Shown: positions 35,928 through 45,363 of the stretch, one piece after another
Position numbering within the stretch: position 1 is the stretch's first letter
How the letters are laid out: each line of letters opens with the position of its first letter
Assembly (NCBI GenBank): GCA_002162675.1
Contig: MAAE01000001.1
Coordinates: 1-49,218 of the forward strand
Direction: 5' to 3'
Length of the DNA: 49,218 bases
Source: Colwellia sp. 39_35_sub15_T18
GTDB lineage: Bacteria > Pseudomonadota > Gammaproteobacteria > Enterobacterales > Alteromonadaceae
Notes under the pieces: generated by a model
Databases searched by the model: none
Told to the model about the DNA's origin: nothing
Seen by the model: the letters and a program-made list of their open reading frames with translations, nothing else
Program-made: the position numbers and the translations under genes

Positions 35928-35996
35928 ACCACCGAGAATAGCAAAGTCTCTGTGTAGGCTCGAAGAGCCCTCTGTGAAGCATCGCGGCTCGGTGGT
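35928..35996. repeat. structured GC-rich intergenic element, about 70 bp
   Basis: ACCACCGAG (35928-35936) and CTCGGTGGT (35988-35996) form the outer 9-bp inverted repeat. GGCTC / GAGCC (35957-35969) makes an inner hairpin. CTCTGTG occurs twice in the interior. The base composition stands out from its AT-rich surroundings, as for a dispersed palindromic repeat. The rest of the gene-free stretch 35754-36213 shows only the hairpin at 35789. Confidence 0.5.
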
Positions 35997-36213
35997 GAAC
36001 AGTTACCTTAAATTAATGTAAACAAAGTAATACGTTATGGCTGTTCAAGTGTCCACTTACTTTACATCCTTAATTTATTTATTTCCCATCATTTACTATC
36101 AAATTGAAAACAAAGGACTTATTGTTGTTGGCGCAATTATTGCCTATCATTGAAGTAACAATAATGAAAAATACCTTTCTATTTTCAAGGAATGTATTAC
36201 AAAGGAAAATACT

Positions 36214-36837
36214 ATGAATATAAAAATGTTAAAAGCCGCTGCTGCTGGTTTAATTTTATCTGCAAGTAGTTTGGCTAATGCTGGAATAATAACATTCACC
36301 GACAGAGCTACTTATGAGACTTATATCAGTGGCTCAGTTCTAGATGACATGTTGGATGTAAGTCAATCATTTAACACTGGAGGCATTCGTTCTGGGTATA
36401 ATTGGGATATGAGTGATTACGGTTGTGTCACCTCAGGATGTGGTGATATGTCATCACAAGGCATGAGTTATGATGACAATTATATTTGGACTTACGATAA
36501 TGGCGCATTTACATTTGATGAAAATATTTTTGCTTTTGGCTTTGATTTTGGCTCATATAATAGCGCCACAAGTGGTTTACAGACACAAGTGACATTGAAC
36601 GGATATGTAAGTCAGCAAACATTAACAGGTGGTTTCTTTGGTATAGCATCAACTGACTCCCAAGGTTTTAATGTTGTAAATTACACAAAGTCAACTCAAT
36701 ATGGTTTATTTGATAAAGTAACGTTTGCAACACAATCCGTAGATTCAATACCTGAACCTTCTACCCTTGCCATCTTCGCATTAGGCATTATGGGGTTAGC
36801 ATCACGTCGCTCTTTATTAGTGAATAAAAAACAGTAA
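36214..36837 (+). CDS. PEP-CTERM anchored exported protein
   Basis: 207-aa secreted protein. Signal peptide (LKAAAAGLILSASSLANA), a beta-rich, Gly/Ser/Tyr/Asp-rich body, and a C-terminal PEP-CTERM sorting signal: SIPEPSTLAIFALGIMGLAS followed by basic RR. Such proteins are cut and anchored by exosortase in the envelope and are often linked to exopolysaccharide. No exosortase (epsH/xrt) gene is in the window, so it must lie elsewhere. The two Cys around VTSGCG may form a disulphide. AAAGG lies upstream of the ATG, and a terminator follows. Confidence 0.9.
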   Translation: MNIKMLKAAAAGLILSASSLANAGIITFTDRATYETYISGSVLDDMLDVSQSFNTGGIRSGYNWDMSDYGCVTSGCGDMSSQGMSYDDNYIWTYDNGAFTFDENIFAFGFDFGSYNSATSGLQTQVTLNGYVSQQTLTGGFFGIASTDSQGFNVVNYTKSTQYGLFDKVTFATQSVDSIPEPSTLAIFALGIMGLASRRSLLVNKKQ

Positions 36838-36883
36838 TCTAACCTGTTCATTCTTTAAATAACTTATTTGATAAGTAAAGCAT

Positions 36884-36913
36884 AAAGCACCATTGATACC
36901 GGTGCTTTTTTAT
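36884..36913 (+). terminator. intrinsic terminator of the PEP-CTERM gene
   Basis: AAAGCACC and GGTGCTTT form an 8-bp stem with a 9-nt loop, followed by TTTTTAT. It lies 46 nt after the stop codon. Confidence 0.8.
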
Positions 36914-36937
36914 TGTCTTGACTTTGAGATTAGTCCG

Positions 36938-38155
36938 TTATTTTTTAGGTGCACTTTTATTTTTAGGCAGATAGTTTAATATTGAAACAGGGACTGTTTT
37001 TTTAACGGGGAAAGCATCAAATTCTTTTCTTGAAATAATATGCCCTAAGCGGCTTTCGATAGCGCAAAGCTCTCTAAAGTTATCTTTTGACACCAACGAG
37101 ATTGCCTCACCACTTGCGCCCGCTCGGCCAGTACGACCAATGCGATGTATGTATTCATCAGCTTGCGCGGGTAAATCATAATTCACCACCCGAGCTAAAT
37201 CATCAATATCAAGACCACGGGCAGCAATGCCTGTAGCCACTAACATAGTAATTTTTCCTGCTTTGAAATCCGCCAAAATCTGTTCACGAACCGCTTGAGT
37301 TCTACCGCCATGTAATGACTCAGCGTTAATGCCACGCTTGTCTAGCTGACTCACCAATTTAGCCGCGCCATGTTTCGTTTCGATAAAAATAAGCGCTTGC
37401 TGCCATTGTTGCTCAGTAATTAAGTGGCTAAGCAAAGCCGATTTATTGCTTTTATCTACCGTGACTAACCACTGCTCAATTTTGGGTTTCGAGGCATGGT
37501 TATGAGCAATAGATATTTCTACGGCATTATCTATCGTTCTTTTCGCTAAGGCACGAACATCAGGGGAAATAGTCGCTGAAAACAATAAATTTTGACGCTG
37601 CTTGGGTAAGCGTTCTATGATTTTATTAATATCATCAATAAAGCCCATATCAAGCATTCTATCGGCTTCATCTAAAACCAACGTGGTTAATTCATCAAAG
37701 TGCAACGCTCGTTGATGCGCCAAATCTAACAATCTGCCGGGGGTGGCAACCAGAACATCAACGCCCCATATTAAGGCTTGTTTTTGCGGCGCAGAATCTA
37801 CGCCACCATACATTGCCATAGACGTTAATTTAAGATTTTTACTGTATTTGGCAATGCTCGCTTCAACTTGCACGGCAAGCTCACGCGTTGGCGTGAGGAT
37901 CAAAGCTCGAATACGTTTGCCACGCAGTTTATGCTTATTATTGTGACTATCCTTAAGCTGCTCTAGCTGCTCCAATAATGGCAAAACAAAACTGGCGGTT
38001 TTTCCTGTGCCTGTTTGCGCCGCAGCAATTAAGTTTTTACCTGATAAAACCACCGGAATGGCTTGTTTTTGAATTGGCGTTGGCGCGCTATAACCAAGCT
38101 CAGTGACCACGCTGGTAATAGCTTCAGATAAGCCAAGAGAAGAAAATGACATCAC
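36938..38155 (-). CDS. DEAD-box RNA helicase (RhlE-like), second paralogue
   Basis: 405-aa DEAD-box helicase with Q-motif APTPIQKQAIPVVL, AQTGTGKTASF, PTRELA, TPGRLLD, DEAD, SATIS, IFIETK, ATGIAARGLDI and HRIGRTGRAG. Its tail is short and basic (LPKNKSAPKK). It is an ATP-dependent RNA remodeller. Together with the helicase at 16990-18195 this gives two RhlE-like proteins within 20 kb, as in cold-adapted bacteria that need extra RNA unwinding. It precedes nothing on its strand but follows the DUF1456/YbiT genes. Confidence 0.92.
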   Translation of the reverse strand: MMSFSSLGLSEAITSVVTELGYSAPTPIQKQAIPVVLSGKNLIAAAQTGTGKTASFVLPLLEQLEQLKDSHNNKHKLRGKRIRALILTPTRELAVQVEASIAKYSKNLKLTSMAMYGGVDSAPQKQALIWGVDVLVATPGRLLDLAHQRALHFDELTTLVLDEADRMLDMGFIDDINKIIERLPKQRQNLLFSATISPDVRALAKRTIDNAVEISIAHNHASKPKIEQWLVTVDKSNKSALLSHLITEQQWQQALIFIETKHGAAKLVSQLDKRGINAESLHGGRTQAVREQILADFKAGKITMLVATGIAARGLDIDDLARVVNYDLPAQADEYIHRIGRTGRAGASGEAISLVSKDNFRELCAIESRLGHIISRKEFDAFPVKKTVPVSILNYLPKNKSAPKK

Positions 38156-38180
38156 AATACCTTTAAAAAGGCTTTTTTAA

Positions 38181-38232
38181 ACATAAGCCTTAAATGCAAA
38201 CCTTAAATATAAGCTTTAAATACTAGCCTTGA
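38181..38232. repeat. 13-bp degenerate tandem repeat, 4 units
   Basis: ACATAAGCCTTAA, ATGCAAACCTTAA, ATATAAGCTTTAA and ATACTAGCCTTGA follow head to tail. The last unit covers the final codons and stop of the DUF1456 gene, the rest fills the gap to the helicase gene. Confidence 0.65.
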
Positions 38233-38681
38233 AACTTTACTTTCAAACCCTTTAAGAACGTCGACAAAACATCATCGGTGCATTCTCGGTAATGCTTGTG
38301 ATTAACATTTCTAAAAAGCGCACTTAATTCATACTTACTTAAGCTTAAACCAGCTAGTTCAAGTATAGAAATAACCTCATCCGCTTTTAAAGCCAATGCG
38401 ATTTTAACTTTATTAAAGATAAGGTTATTGTTTAACACCTGTTCAGCTTGATGCTGAGGACCCTCTTTTTTTCCTCTTTTATCAATGATCAAGCCATTTA
38501 AAAAACTGGCTAATTCAACGTCAAGCAATTCTCTATAGGCTGGGTCGTTCTTTTCTTTAAAAATATCAGCTAATTGCTCAGCATTAATGTCACCTTGATT
38601 TAAGGCAAATACTGCTTGTATTTTTTCATCATTAAAATCAAAAATGCCACTAACACGGCGAAGAATATCATTATTTATCAT
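38223..38681 (-). CDS. DUF1456 (YehS-like) protein
   Basis: 152-aa cytoplasmic protein with two copies of the DUF1456 module: NDILRRVSGIFDFNDEKIQA and then FLNGLI, and again NNLIFNKVKIALALKADEVI followed by FLKGLKVKF. This matches E. coli YehS in length and layout. The function is unknown. It lies 55 nt after the ABC-F gene on the same strand, so the two are probably co-transcribed. Confidence 0.88.
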   Translation of the reverse strand: MINNDILRRVSGIFDFNDEKIQAVFALNQGDINAEQLADIFKEKNDPAYRELLDVELASFLNGLIIDKRGKKEGPQHQAEQVLNNNLIFNKVKIALALKADEVISILELAGLSLSKYELSALFRNVNHKHYRECTDDVLSTFLKGLKVKFQG

Positions 38682-38736
38682 GGGATGACCTTAATGTTCA
38701 GTAATAAGTAATTCAGTAATGAGTAGATTAGCAATG

Positions 38737-40359
38737 TTATGCAACTTTCTGCTGGTTATTCTTTGCTGAAACATTGACTTCGCTCGTTAAATATTCATCT
38801 AACGAACCTTCAAAACTCACTAATTTTTTATCTTTAATATCGATAATGCGTGTTGCCAAGCTTGAAACAAACTCACGGTCATGACTGACAAAAATTAATG
38901 TGCCTTCAAAGGCTTTCAAGGCATTATTTAAGGCATCAATAGCTTCAATATCCATGTGGTTAGTTGGTTCGTCCATGATCAATACGTTGATATCGGCCAT
39001 CATCAATTTGCCAAATAATAAGCGGTTTTTCTCACCACCAGAGCAGTTACGTGCTTTTTTGTTTGCATCATCATCAGTAAACAATAAACGGCCTAACATG
39101 CCACGAACACTTAAATCGTTATGGCACGGTCTACGCCATTGTGACATCCAGTCCATTAACGTTAAGTCATTATCAAAAAGTGCACCGCTATCTTGTGGAC
39201 AATAGCCTACAGAAGCATTTTCAGACCATTTAATCACGCCTTCGTTGTGTGTTAATTCGCTCATTAAACAGCGTAGCAAGGTGGTTTTACCGACACCGTT
39301 TTCGCCAATAATCGCTAATTTAGCACCCGCTTTTAGCAGTAAATCACCCTTTTCAAATAACACTTCGCTATCAAAACCATGGCCGAGGTTTTCAAGCTCT
39401 AACGCTTGACGGTGCATTTTTTTACCGGGAGCAAAAGCGATTTTAGGGGTGATACGACTCGACGATTTAACATCATCAAGTTTAATTTTATCCATTTTTT
39501 TAGCGCGAGAACTGGCTTGTTTGGCTTTTGAAGCATTGGCACCAAAACGGTTAACAAAATCTTGTAACTCTGCGATTTCTTCAGCTTTTTTAACATTACC
39601 CGATAACAATTGTTCACGTAATAGGCTTGATTGCTCTAAGAAAAACTCATAATTACCTGGGTAAATACGCAATTCACCGTAATCAATATCAGCCATGTGA
39701 GTACAAACAGAGTTTAGAAAATGCCTATCATGAGAAATGATGATCATAGTGCACTTACGTTTATTTAATTCGCCTTCTAACCAGCTAATGGTATGAATAT
39801 CCAAGTTGTTGGTTGGCTCATCGAGTAATAATATATCAGGATTTGCAAACAGCGCTTGAGCAAGTAGCACACGTAATTTCCAACCGGGCGCAACTTGTTG
39901 CATTGAGCCGAAATGCATTGACTCATCAATACCCGCTTCTAACAATATTTCACCCGCGCGACTTTCCGCGGTGTAACCGTCCATTTCTGCAAATTCGCTT
40001 TCTAAGTCACCCACACGCATGCCGTCAGCTTCACTCATTTCAGCTTGTGCGTATATGGCATCTCTTTCTTGCTTTACTTTCCATAATGCCATGTCACCCA
40101 TGATCACCGTATCAATAACACTGAATTGTTCAAAGGCAAACTGATCTTGACCCAAGGTACTTACTTTATTGCCCGTACTGACAGAGACATTGCCTGAGCT
40201 TGGCGCTAACTCACCACTGAGTATTTTCATAAAAGTAGACTTGCCACAGCCATTAGCACCAATCAGGCCGTAACGGTTACCGTTGCCAAATTTAGCAGAG
40301 ATATTTTCAAATAAAGGCTCAGCGCCAAATTGCATTGTAATGTTCGATGTAGTAATCAA
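38737..40359 (-). CDS. ybiT: ABC-F family ATPase YbiT
   Basis: 540-aa soluble protein with two nucleotide-binding domains in tandem and no membrane part. Domain 1: Walker [10 protein letters not shown], signature-region [14 protein letters not shown], Walker [13 protein letters not shown]. Linker with the Lys/Ala-rich P-site tip region. Domain 2: Walker [10 protein letters not shown], signature [12 protein letters not shown], Walker [17 protein letters not shown] proteins bind the ribosomal E site and adjust translation. N-terminal [20 protein letters not shown] identifies the YbiT branch. Length is normal. Confidence 0.93.
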   Translation of the reverse strand: MITTSNITMQFGAEPLFENISAKFGNGNRYGLIGANGCGKSTFMKILSGELAPSSGNVSVSTGNKVSTLGQDQFAFEQFSVIDTVIMGDMALWKVKQERDAIYAQAEMSEADGMRVGDLESEFAEMDGYTAESRAGEILLEAGIDESMHFGSMQQVAPGWKLRVLLAQALFANPDILLLDEPTNNLDIHTISWLEGELNKRKCTMIIISHDRHFLNSVCTHMADIDYGELRIYPGNYEFFLEQSSLLREQLLSGNVKKAEEIAELQDFVNRFGANASKAKQASSRAKKMDKIKLDDVKSSSRITPKIAFAPGKKMHRQALELENLGHGFDSEVLFEKGDLLLKAGAKLAIIGENGVGKTTLLRCLMSELTHNEGVIKWSENASVGYCPQDSGALFDNDLTLMDWMSQWRRPCHNDLSVRGMLGRLLFTDDDANKKARNCSGGEKNRLLFGKLMMADINVLIMDEPTNHMDIEAIDALNNALKAFEGTLIFVSHDREFVSSLATRIIDIKDKKLVSFEGSLDEYLTSEVNVSAKNNQQKVA

Positions 40360-40404
40360 AAAGATATTCCTAGGTTTTGCTAATAGCTTTTGAATGGCGG
40401 CTTG

Positions 40405-40416
40405 TTATACCAATTG
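40405..40416. repeat. isolated TTATACCAATTG motif
   Basis: This 12-bp motif matches the end of the MITE-like element at 26594. It sits 46 nt upstream of the ybiT start with no matching second end nearby. It may be a remnant element end. Confidence 0.35.
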
Positions 40417-40559
40417 AATTAACCAACCAACACACTCAAATAATAAGGTCGCGCATTATACAGTATTAAACGCGCGTCCCCTACCTAATATTGAACTTTT
40501 ATGATTGTTTTTTCACCAGCTAAGCTTGGAAAGGTATTTTTTTGAATTACAACTTGTTT

Positions 40560-40590
40560 AATAAAAACGGGGAAGTCCATTACCCCCGTT
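40560..40590 (-). terminator. intrinsic terminator of the DUF1330 gene
   Basis: On the minus strand AACGGGG and CCCCGTT form a 7-bp GC-rich stem followed by TTTAT, 20 nt beyond the DUF1330 stop. Confidence 0.7.
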
Positions 40591-40609
40591 AAAGCCCTTA
40601 CTTTGCTAT

Positions 40610-40891
40610 TTACTGAGCAATTAAATGAAATTGGCTTTCCATACCCGCGTCACGAATGGGAATAATGGCTTGATATTCTTCACTGTTATACCAATTTAAG
40701 GCTTTTTCTGAGCTTGGAAATTGAATAATAACTTTGGTGGTAAAAGCCGATTTGCCATGTAATGAAACAATAGGCCCTTTTGATAAAAACTCACCCTGGT
40801 AAGTAACTAGCGTTTTAGCAGCCTCGGCACTATATGCGGCCAGCTTATCTTTGTTAATAGGTGTTAGGTCTACGATGATTAATGCTGTCAT
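40610..40891 (-). CDS. DUF1330 family protein
   Basis: 93-aa protein of the DUF1330 family (ferredoxin-like, dimeric alpha-beta-barrel fold): ALIIVDLTPINKDKLAAYSA, then KVIIQFPSSEKALNWYNSEE and AMIPIRDA-type ending (here AIIPIRDAGMES). The function is unknown. It is divergent from a LysR gene 93 nt away, the usual arrangement for LysR control, so it is the likely target. Confidence 0.88.
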   Translation of the reverse strand: MTALIIVDLTPINKDKLAAYSAEAAKTLVTYQGEFLSKGPIVSLHGKSAFTTKVIIQFPSSEKALNWYNSEEYQAIIPIRDAGMESQFHLIAQ

Positions 40892-40984
40892 GGTGTTAAT
40901 TCCTCATTTTATTTAAGTTGACACATAATAGAAATTAACTAATTATTTAACAATAACCACTAATTAAACTGATTGTTTTGAAAT

Positions 40985-41890
40985 ATGAACAATGTAAAAA
41001 GACTGTCTTCACTACTCATTTTTGCTGAAGTTGCCAACAAGCAATCTTTTACCTTAGCGGCTAAGAAATTGGCCATGAGTAAATCAGCGGTAAGTCAGCA
41101 TATTAAACGTCTTGAAGAAACGATTGGTCAGCAGCTTCTTTCAAGGCATACTCGCGGTATGTCATTAACCGCGGCTGGCGAGAAATTACTGAGCCGCTGT
41201 GAACTATTACGCGATCAAGTCGAGCTTGCTTATGATGAGTTAACCTTAAGTAAAGAAATACCATCGGGTATCTTCGCATTAACTATTCCGCATGCTTTTG
41301 AAAAAGATATTGTTATGCCTGCGCTCAAGCAACTTTGTTTAGAGTTTCCATTACTCAAAATAGATTTACAGGTTACGGATCAGCCACTAGATCTTATCGA
41401 AAATAATCTTGATGTGTCGATATACGCCGGAGAGTTAAAAGACAGTAATTATCGCGCCTTGCCCATTGGCAGTACTACTGAGGTTTTTTGCGCGAGTTCA
41501 GCTTACCTTCAAAAACAAAAAAAGCTGTCAACGATAGCTGATTTACAAAGTCATCAAATAATCGCAACACCTTGGCAAAAAAACACGTTAGAGCTATTTA
41601 AAAACAATCATTATTCAGATAAACAGTCTGTGCCATTACACTATTTTGCTCAGGCTAATACCTTACCTAGCGTATTGGCATTTATTTTACAGGATATGGG
41701 CATTGCACTATTGCCTGAATTTGTCATTCAATCTGACTTGGCAAAGAATGAACTGAGCAGGGTGTTACCTGAGTTTCAAGGTAAAAAGTGGCCTTTTTAC
41801 CTGGTGCATCGATTTCATGGTGAAAAGCCGATTCATATCAGCCGCTTTTATCAATTAGTAAAACATTTTTTCAGCAAATTAAACCGTTAA
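40985..41890 (+). CDS. LysR-family regulator
   Basis: 301-aa LysR-type regulator with helix-turn-helix SFTLAAKKLAMSKSAVSQHI and a full effector domain. The DNA-binding start (VKRLSSLLIFAEVANKQSFT) is of the broad CrgA/DhcR-like group. It is divergent from the DUF1330 gene and convergent with the alcohol dehydrogenase gene. A LysR box (T-N11-A) was not confidently located in the 93-nt divergent region. Confidence 0.9.
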   Translation: MNNVKRLSSLLIFAEVANKQSFTLAAKKLAMSKSAVSQHIKRLEETIGQQLLSRHTRGMSLTAAGEKLLSRCELLRDQVELAYDELTLSKEIPSGIFALTIPHAFEKDIVMPALKQLCLEFPLLKIDLQVTDQPLDLIENNLDVSIYAGELKDSNYRALPIGSTTEVFCASSAYLQKQKKLSTIADLQSHQIIATPWQKNTLELFKNNHYSDKQSVPLHYFAQANTLPSVLAFILQDMGIALLPEFVIQSDLAKNELSRVLPEFQGKKWPFYLVHRFHGEKPIHISRFYQLVKHFFSKLNR

Positions 41891-41926
41891 TATTTAAAGT
41901 AGTTCTCTTCGTCCATACCATGAAAA

Positions 41927-41952
41927 AACCTCCAGCATTGCTGGAGGTCTTT
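41927..41952. terminator. bidirectional terminator between lysR and adh
   Basis: ACCTCCAGC and GCTGGAGGT form a perfect 9-bp stem with an ATT loop. The minus-strand side is followed by TTTTTT and the plus-strand side by CTTTT, so it can end both convergent genes. Confidence 0.85.
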
Positions 41953-41955
41953 TAA

Positions 41956-43113
41956 CTAAAGTGCTAATTCTAATATTTGTTGGCTTACCGCTAAGGTAAT
42001 ATCTCTATTTTCACCAAGCTGAGTCATGCCGTGCAGCTCTAGCTTTTGAACAATGCCTTCAATATTGTCTTTGCTTAGCCCCACTTCAGATAATCGCGTT
42101 GGTACTTTCATGCGTTGAAAAAAGTCCTCTGTTAGCGCTATTGCTTTGCTAACTTTAACCGCTTCATCTTGATCGGTTAAATGCCAAACACGCTCGGCAA
42201 ACTGTACTAATTTGTCATGTTTTTCATTACGTTTCACTTTCATCACGGCAGGTAAAATAATAGATAAGGTTCTCGCATGATCAATACCAAAAGCACCGGT
42301 TAATTCATGTCCTATCATGTGTGTTGACCAATCTTGCGGCACACCCGCGCCAATAAGTCCGTTTAATGCCATCGTGGCTGACCACATAATATTGGCGCGA
42401 ATTTCCAAGTCTTCTTTGTTTTCAGCGAGTAAAGCTTTAGGGCCTTCTTCAATTAAGGTTAGTAATAACCCCTCGGCAAAACGGTCTTGTACTTTGCCGT
42501 TAACACTATAGGTAAGATATTGCTCCATAATATGAATAAAGGCATCAACAACACCATTACTGATTTGACGATCAGATAATGACAGCGTCACTTTGGGATC
42601 TAATACCGCAAACTGTGGCCGTACTAAAGGACTCCCAAACGGTAATTTATTACCATCACGCGTAACAACAGAGCCGCCATTACTTTCAGAGCCAGTGGCT
42701 GGTAAGGTTAATACCGCGCCAATAGGAAGTGCTTTTTTTACCGGCATTTGTTTGGCAAGAATATCCCAAGAATCGTCACCTTCATACAAAGCAGCGGCGG
42801 CAATAAATTTAGCGCCATCAACAACGGAGCCACCACCAACAGCAAGTAAGTAGTCAATGTTTTTTTCTGCGATGATAGCTTGGGCTTTCATTAAGGTATC
42901 GTAACTAGGATTTGGCTCTATGCCTGAAAACTCGCACCAAGTATGCTCAGTCAGTGCGTTTACCACTTGCTCATAAACACCATTGTGCTTAATTGAGCCG
43001 CCGCCATAAATAACTAAGACATTGGCATTAGTTGGAATTTCATTGGCAATCATTTTAATTTGTCCATCGCCAAAATGAATTTTTGTCGGGTTATGAAAAC
43101 TGAAATTTAACAT
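41956..43113 (-). CDS. iron-containing alcohol dehydrogenase (YqhD-like)
   Basis: 385-aa group III alcohol/aldehyde dehydrogenase. NADP-binding region VIYGGGSIKHNG, then AVGGGSVVDGAKFI. Metal ligands in DAFIHIMEQYL (Asp, His) and STHMIGHELTGAFGIDHART (two His). LPATGSESNGGSVVTRD is typical of YqhD/BDH-like enzymes, which reduce reactive aldehydes with NADPH. Stop is followed by the bidirectional terminator. It begins 27 nt after the DJ-1 gene ends, so the two form an operon for aldehyde/carbonyl stress (inference). Confidence 0.92.
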   Translation of the reverse strand: MLNFSFHNPTKIHFGDGQIKMIANEIPTNANVLVIYGGGSIKHNGVYEQVVNALTEHTWCEFSGIEPNPSYDTLMKAQAIIAEKNIDYLLAVGGGSVVDGAKFIAAAALYEGDDSWDILAKQMPVKKALPIGAVLTLPATGSESNGGSVVTRDGNKLPFGSPLVRPQFAVLDPKVTLSLSDRQISNGVVDAFIHIMEQYLTYSVNGKVQDRFAEGLLLTLIEEGPKALLAENKEDLEIRANIMWSATMALNGLIGAGVPQDWSTHMIGHELTGAFGIDHARTLSIILPAVMKVKRNEKHDKLVQFAERVWHLTDQDEAVKVSKAIALTEDFFQRMKVPTRLSEVGLSKDNIEGIVQKLELHGMTQLGENRDITLAVSQQILELAL

Positions 43114-43140
43114 GGAAAATACCTCTCAATAAAATATGGG

Positions 43141-43830
43141 TTAAGCGTTTAATTGTTTTAGCAACTTTTCTGCCACCAGTGTTGAACTTGCTGGGTTTTG
43201 TCCTGAAATGATCAGGTCATCTTGCACGGCAAAGGCAAGCCAATCATCTACTTTGTGGTAATTACCTCCGCGCTTAATCAATTCATCTTCAAGTAAAAAA
43301 GGCACTATATCAGTTAACTGCACAGCTTCCTCTTCGCTATTACTGAAACCCGAAACCGCTTTACCTTTAATGGCATACTCGCCAGCGCTATCTTTAACAT
43401 TTAGTAAGGCGGCAGTGGCATGGCACACAGTAGCAACAGGCTTATTATCCGCAAGAAAATGTTCAATCAACTGAATAGATTCGCTATTTTCGGTTAAATC
43501 CCATAAAGGTCCATGTCCGCCGGGATAGAAAACCGCATCAAAGTCATCGACATTAATATCACCTAACACAAGGGTATTAGCCATAACGTTTTGAACTTCA
43601 GCGTCAGCATCATAGCGAACTGTTGCTGGTGTTTGAGAATCATCTAGTTCACTTTTAGGATCTATTGGCGGTTGGCCGCCAGCTGGCGAAGCTAATGTGA
43701 TGGCGACACCCGCATCTTTAAAGGCGTAATAGGGAGCAGCAAACTCTTCCACCCAAAAACCTGTTTTTTCACCAGTATTACCTAGCTCAGCATGTGACGT
43801 TAACACCATTAATATTTTTTTAGCCTTCAT
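43141..43830 (-). CDS. DJ-1/PfpI-family class I glutamine-amidotransferase-like protein
   Basis: 229-aa protein of the DJ-1/PfpI superfamily, Hsp31-like branch. Active-site Cys in VATVCHATAAL (nucleophile elbow), the Glu in GFWVEEFAAPYYAF, and VFYPGGHGPLWDL are all present. Relatives detoxify methylglyoxal or act as chaperones. The ATG at 43830 is preferred over a GTG four codons earlier. It is first in an operon with the iron alcohol dehydrogenase, the two reactive-aldehyde functions supporting each other. A LysR gene is divergent, 150 nt away. Confidence 0.9.
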   Translation of the reverse strand: MKAKKILMVLTSHAELGNTGEKTGFWVEEFAAPYYAFKDAGVAITLASPAGGQPPIDPKSELDDSQTPATVRYDADAEVQNVMANTLVLGDINVDDFDAVFYPGGHGPLWDLTENSESIQLIEHFLADNKPVATVCHATAALLNVKDSAGEYAIKGKAVSGFSNSEEEAVQLTDIVPFLLEDELIKRGGNYHKVDDWLAFAVQDDLIISGQNPASSTLVAEKLLKQLNA

Positions 43831-43983
43831 TTTAGCTCTCACTCGTTAAAAGTTTGTCTCTAATTTCGATGTAGCTCATTCTATTAAAATAAAGACAAGC
43901 AAACAATGCAGAGTAAATAGACTTCTTTGTATCAATAAATGATACAATAATTTTTGTGGCTCATTTAGCATTGGCGTAAAGCT

Positions 43984-44889
43984 GTGAATATTTCATTTGA
44001 ACAATTAAAAAGTATGGTTGTTTTTGCTCAAGTCATTGAACAAGGCACACTCAGTGGTGCTGCCAAGCATATCGGCTTATCTCGTGCTGTGGTCAGCTAT
44101 CATATAAAAAAATTAGAAGCACACTTAGGCATAAAACTACTTAATCGCTCAACCAGAACAATTTCTCCCACTGAGGCCGGCAGTGAATATTACCAGCATT
44201 GCCGTGTTATCGCAGAGCAAGCATCTGCCGCTAACCAGCGCATTGAAAACCTCAAACATGAACCTGTCGGCCTACTGAAAATTACTTGTCCTGTGAATAT
44301 TGGTTTACAAACTATTGTTCCTGCCCTCAATGAGTTTCGAGCTATTTATCCAAAAATAGAACTTGATGTTATGTTAACCGATGAAGTGGTTAATATTATT
44401 AAAGAAGGCATTGATTTAGCGATTCGTGGCGCACCTTTACCCGACTCAGGATTACAAGCCATAAAACTGTCTACGTTAGAAACCTGCCTTTGCGGCTCAC
44501 CAGCCTATTTTGAGAAATATGGGTTTCCTAAGCACCCAACCGATCTTTATAAACATCAATGGGTACTGTATAAACTAACCTCTGGCGCACTTGAGCTAAC
44601 CAAAGGTAGTCGCTCTTTCAGTATTGAAATGACAGGAACAATAAGTACCAATAACGCCGCAGCAAGAACAGCATTTGTTGAAGGGGGTCACGGTTTAGGG
44701 CGTATTCCTGTTTATGATGCTAAACCCAAAATTAACAATAGAAGGTTAATCTCTGTGCTTGATGATTACCGCCTGCGGGATATTCAAGTTTATGGTGTTT
44801 TTCCGCCAGGTAATGCCAAGTCAAAAAAGCTACGTTTACTTATCGACTTTTTAAAGGGGTATTTTCTAAAAAATCATCGCGTCAACTAA
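43984..44889 (+). CDS. LysR-family regulator
   Basis: 301-aa LysR-type regulator. Helix-turn-helix GTLSGAAKHIGLSRAVVSYH and effector domain of the CrgA-like group. It starts with GTG. It is divergent from the DJ-1/alcohol-dehydrogenase operon and probably controls it. Its effector would be expected to be an aldehyde or electrophile (inference). Confidence 0.9.
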   Translation: MNISFEQLKSMVVFAQVIEQGTLSGAAKHIGLSRAVVSYHIKKLEAHLGIKLLNRSTRTISPTEAGSEYYQHCRVIAEQASAANQRIENLKHEPVGLLKITCPVNIGLQTIVPALNEFRAIYPKIELDVMLTDEVVNIIKEGIDLAIRGAPLPDSGLQAIKLSTLETCLCGSPAYFEKYGFPKHPTDLYKHQWVLYKLTSGALELTKGSRSFSIEMTGTISTNNAAARTAFVEGGHGLGRIPVYDAKPKINNRRLISVLDDYRLRDIQVYGVFPPGNAKSKKLRLLIDFLKGYFLKNHRVN

Positions 44890-44959
44890 GTTATAAAAAG
44901 CAACTGCTATTTAATCTGACTTCGACTATAATTAGCCATCAAAAATAACCCTCTGTATT

Positions 44960-45265
44960 ATGAACCAGAAAAATAACTCAATAACATCAAAGCCAACTCT
45001 GCGCGCAGTATTGAGTACATTTTTATTCATTTTATGGCTATTTAGTGCAAATTTTTCAATTGCTCATGCGCAAGAGCATTCTTTTATTGAGGAGCACAGT
45101 TGTCATCTTTGCTGCTTAAACGACAATTCTTCGCCTGAAACAATGGCTCACCCGTTAACTTATGAATTTATAGCACAAGTTAATTCGGAGATTGAAGATA
45201 AACCAAGTTTCATTTTATGCTTTACCTGCCTTTTTTTAAGTAACCGTGACCCCCCAGCCCTTTAA
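44960..45265 (+). CDS. small exported protein with CxxCC motif and C-terminal R-x-P-P
   Basis: 101-aa protein not assigned to a family. A hydrophobic segment (about residues 18-37) with an A-H-A site is a likely signal peptide. The mature part has His/Cys-rich HSFIEEHSCHLCCLND, a second CFTC motif, and ends NRDPPAL. The terminal Arg-x-Pro-Pro recurs in the protein encoded at 47499-47801. TATAAT at 44927-44932 is a possible -10 box. It lies 98 nt upstream of nhaD on the same strand, so the two may share a transcript. Metal binding by the Cys/His cluster is a guess. Confidence 0.6.
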   Translation: MNQKNNSITSKPTLRAVLSTFLFILWLFSANFSIAHAQEHSFIEEHSCHLCCLNDNSSPETMAHPLTYEFIAQVNSEIEDKPSFILCFTCLFLSNRDPPAL

Positions 45266-45363
45266 TTCATAACCACTCACTTTCATCAGATAAACCCCAT
45301 TGAAGCCATTTCAACTGGGCTTAATCAATGACATCAAAAGCAATGTAAAGGTAAACGACAATC

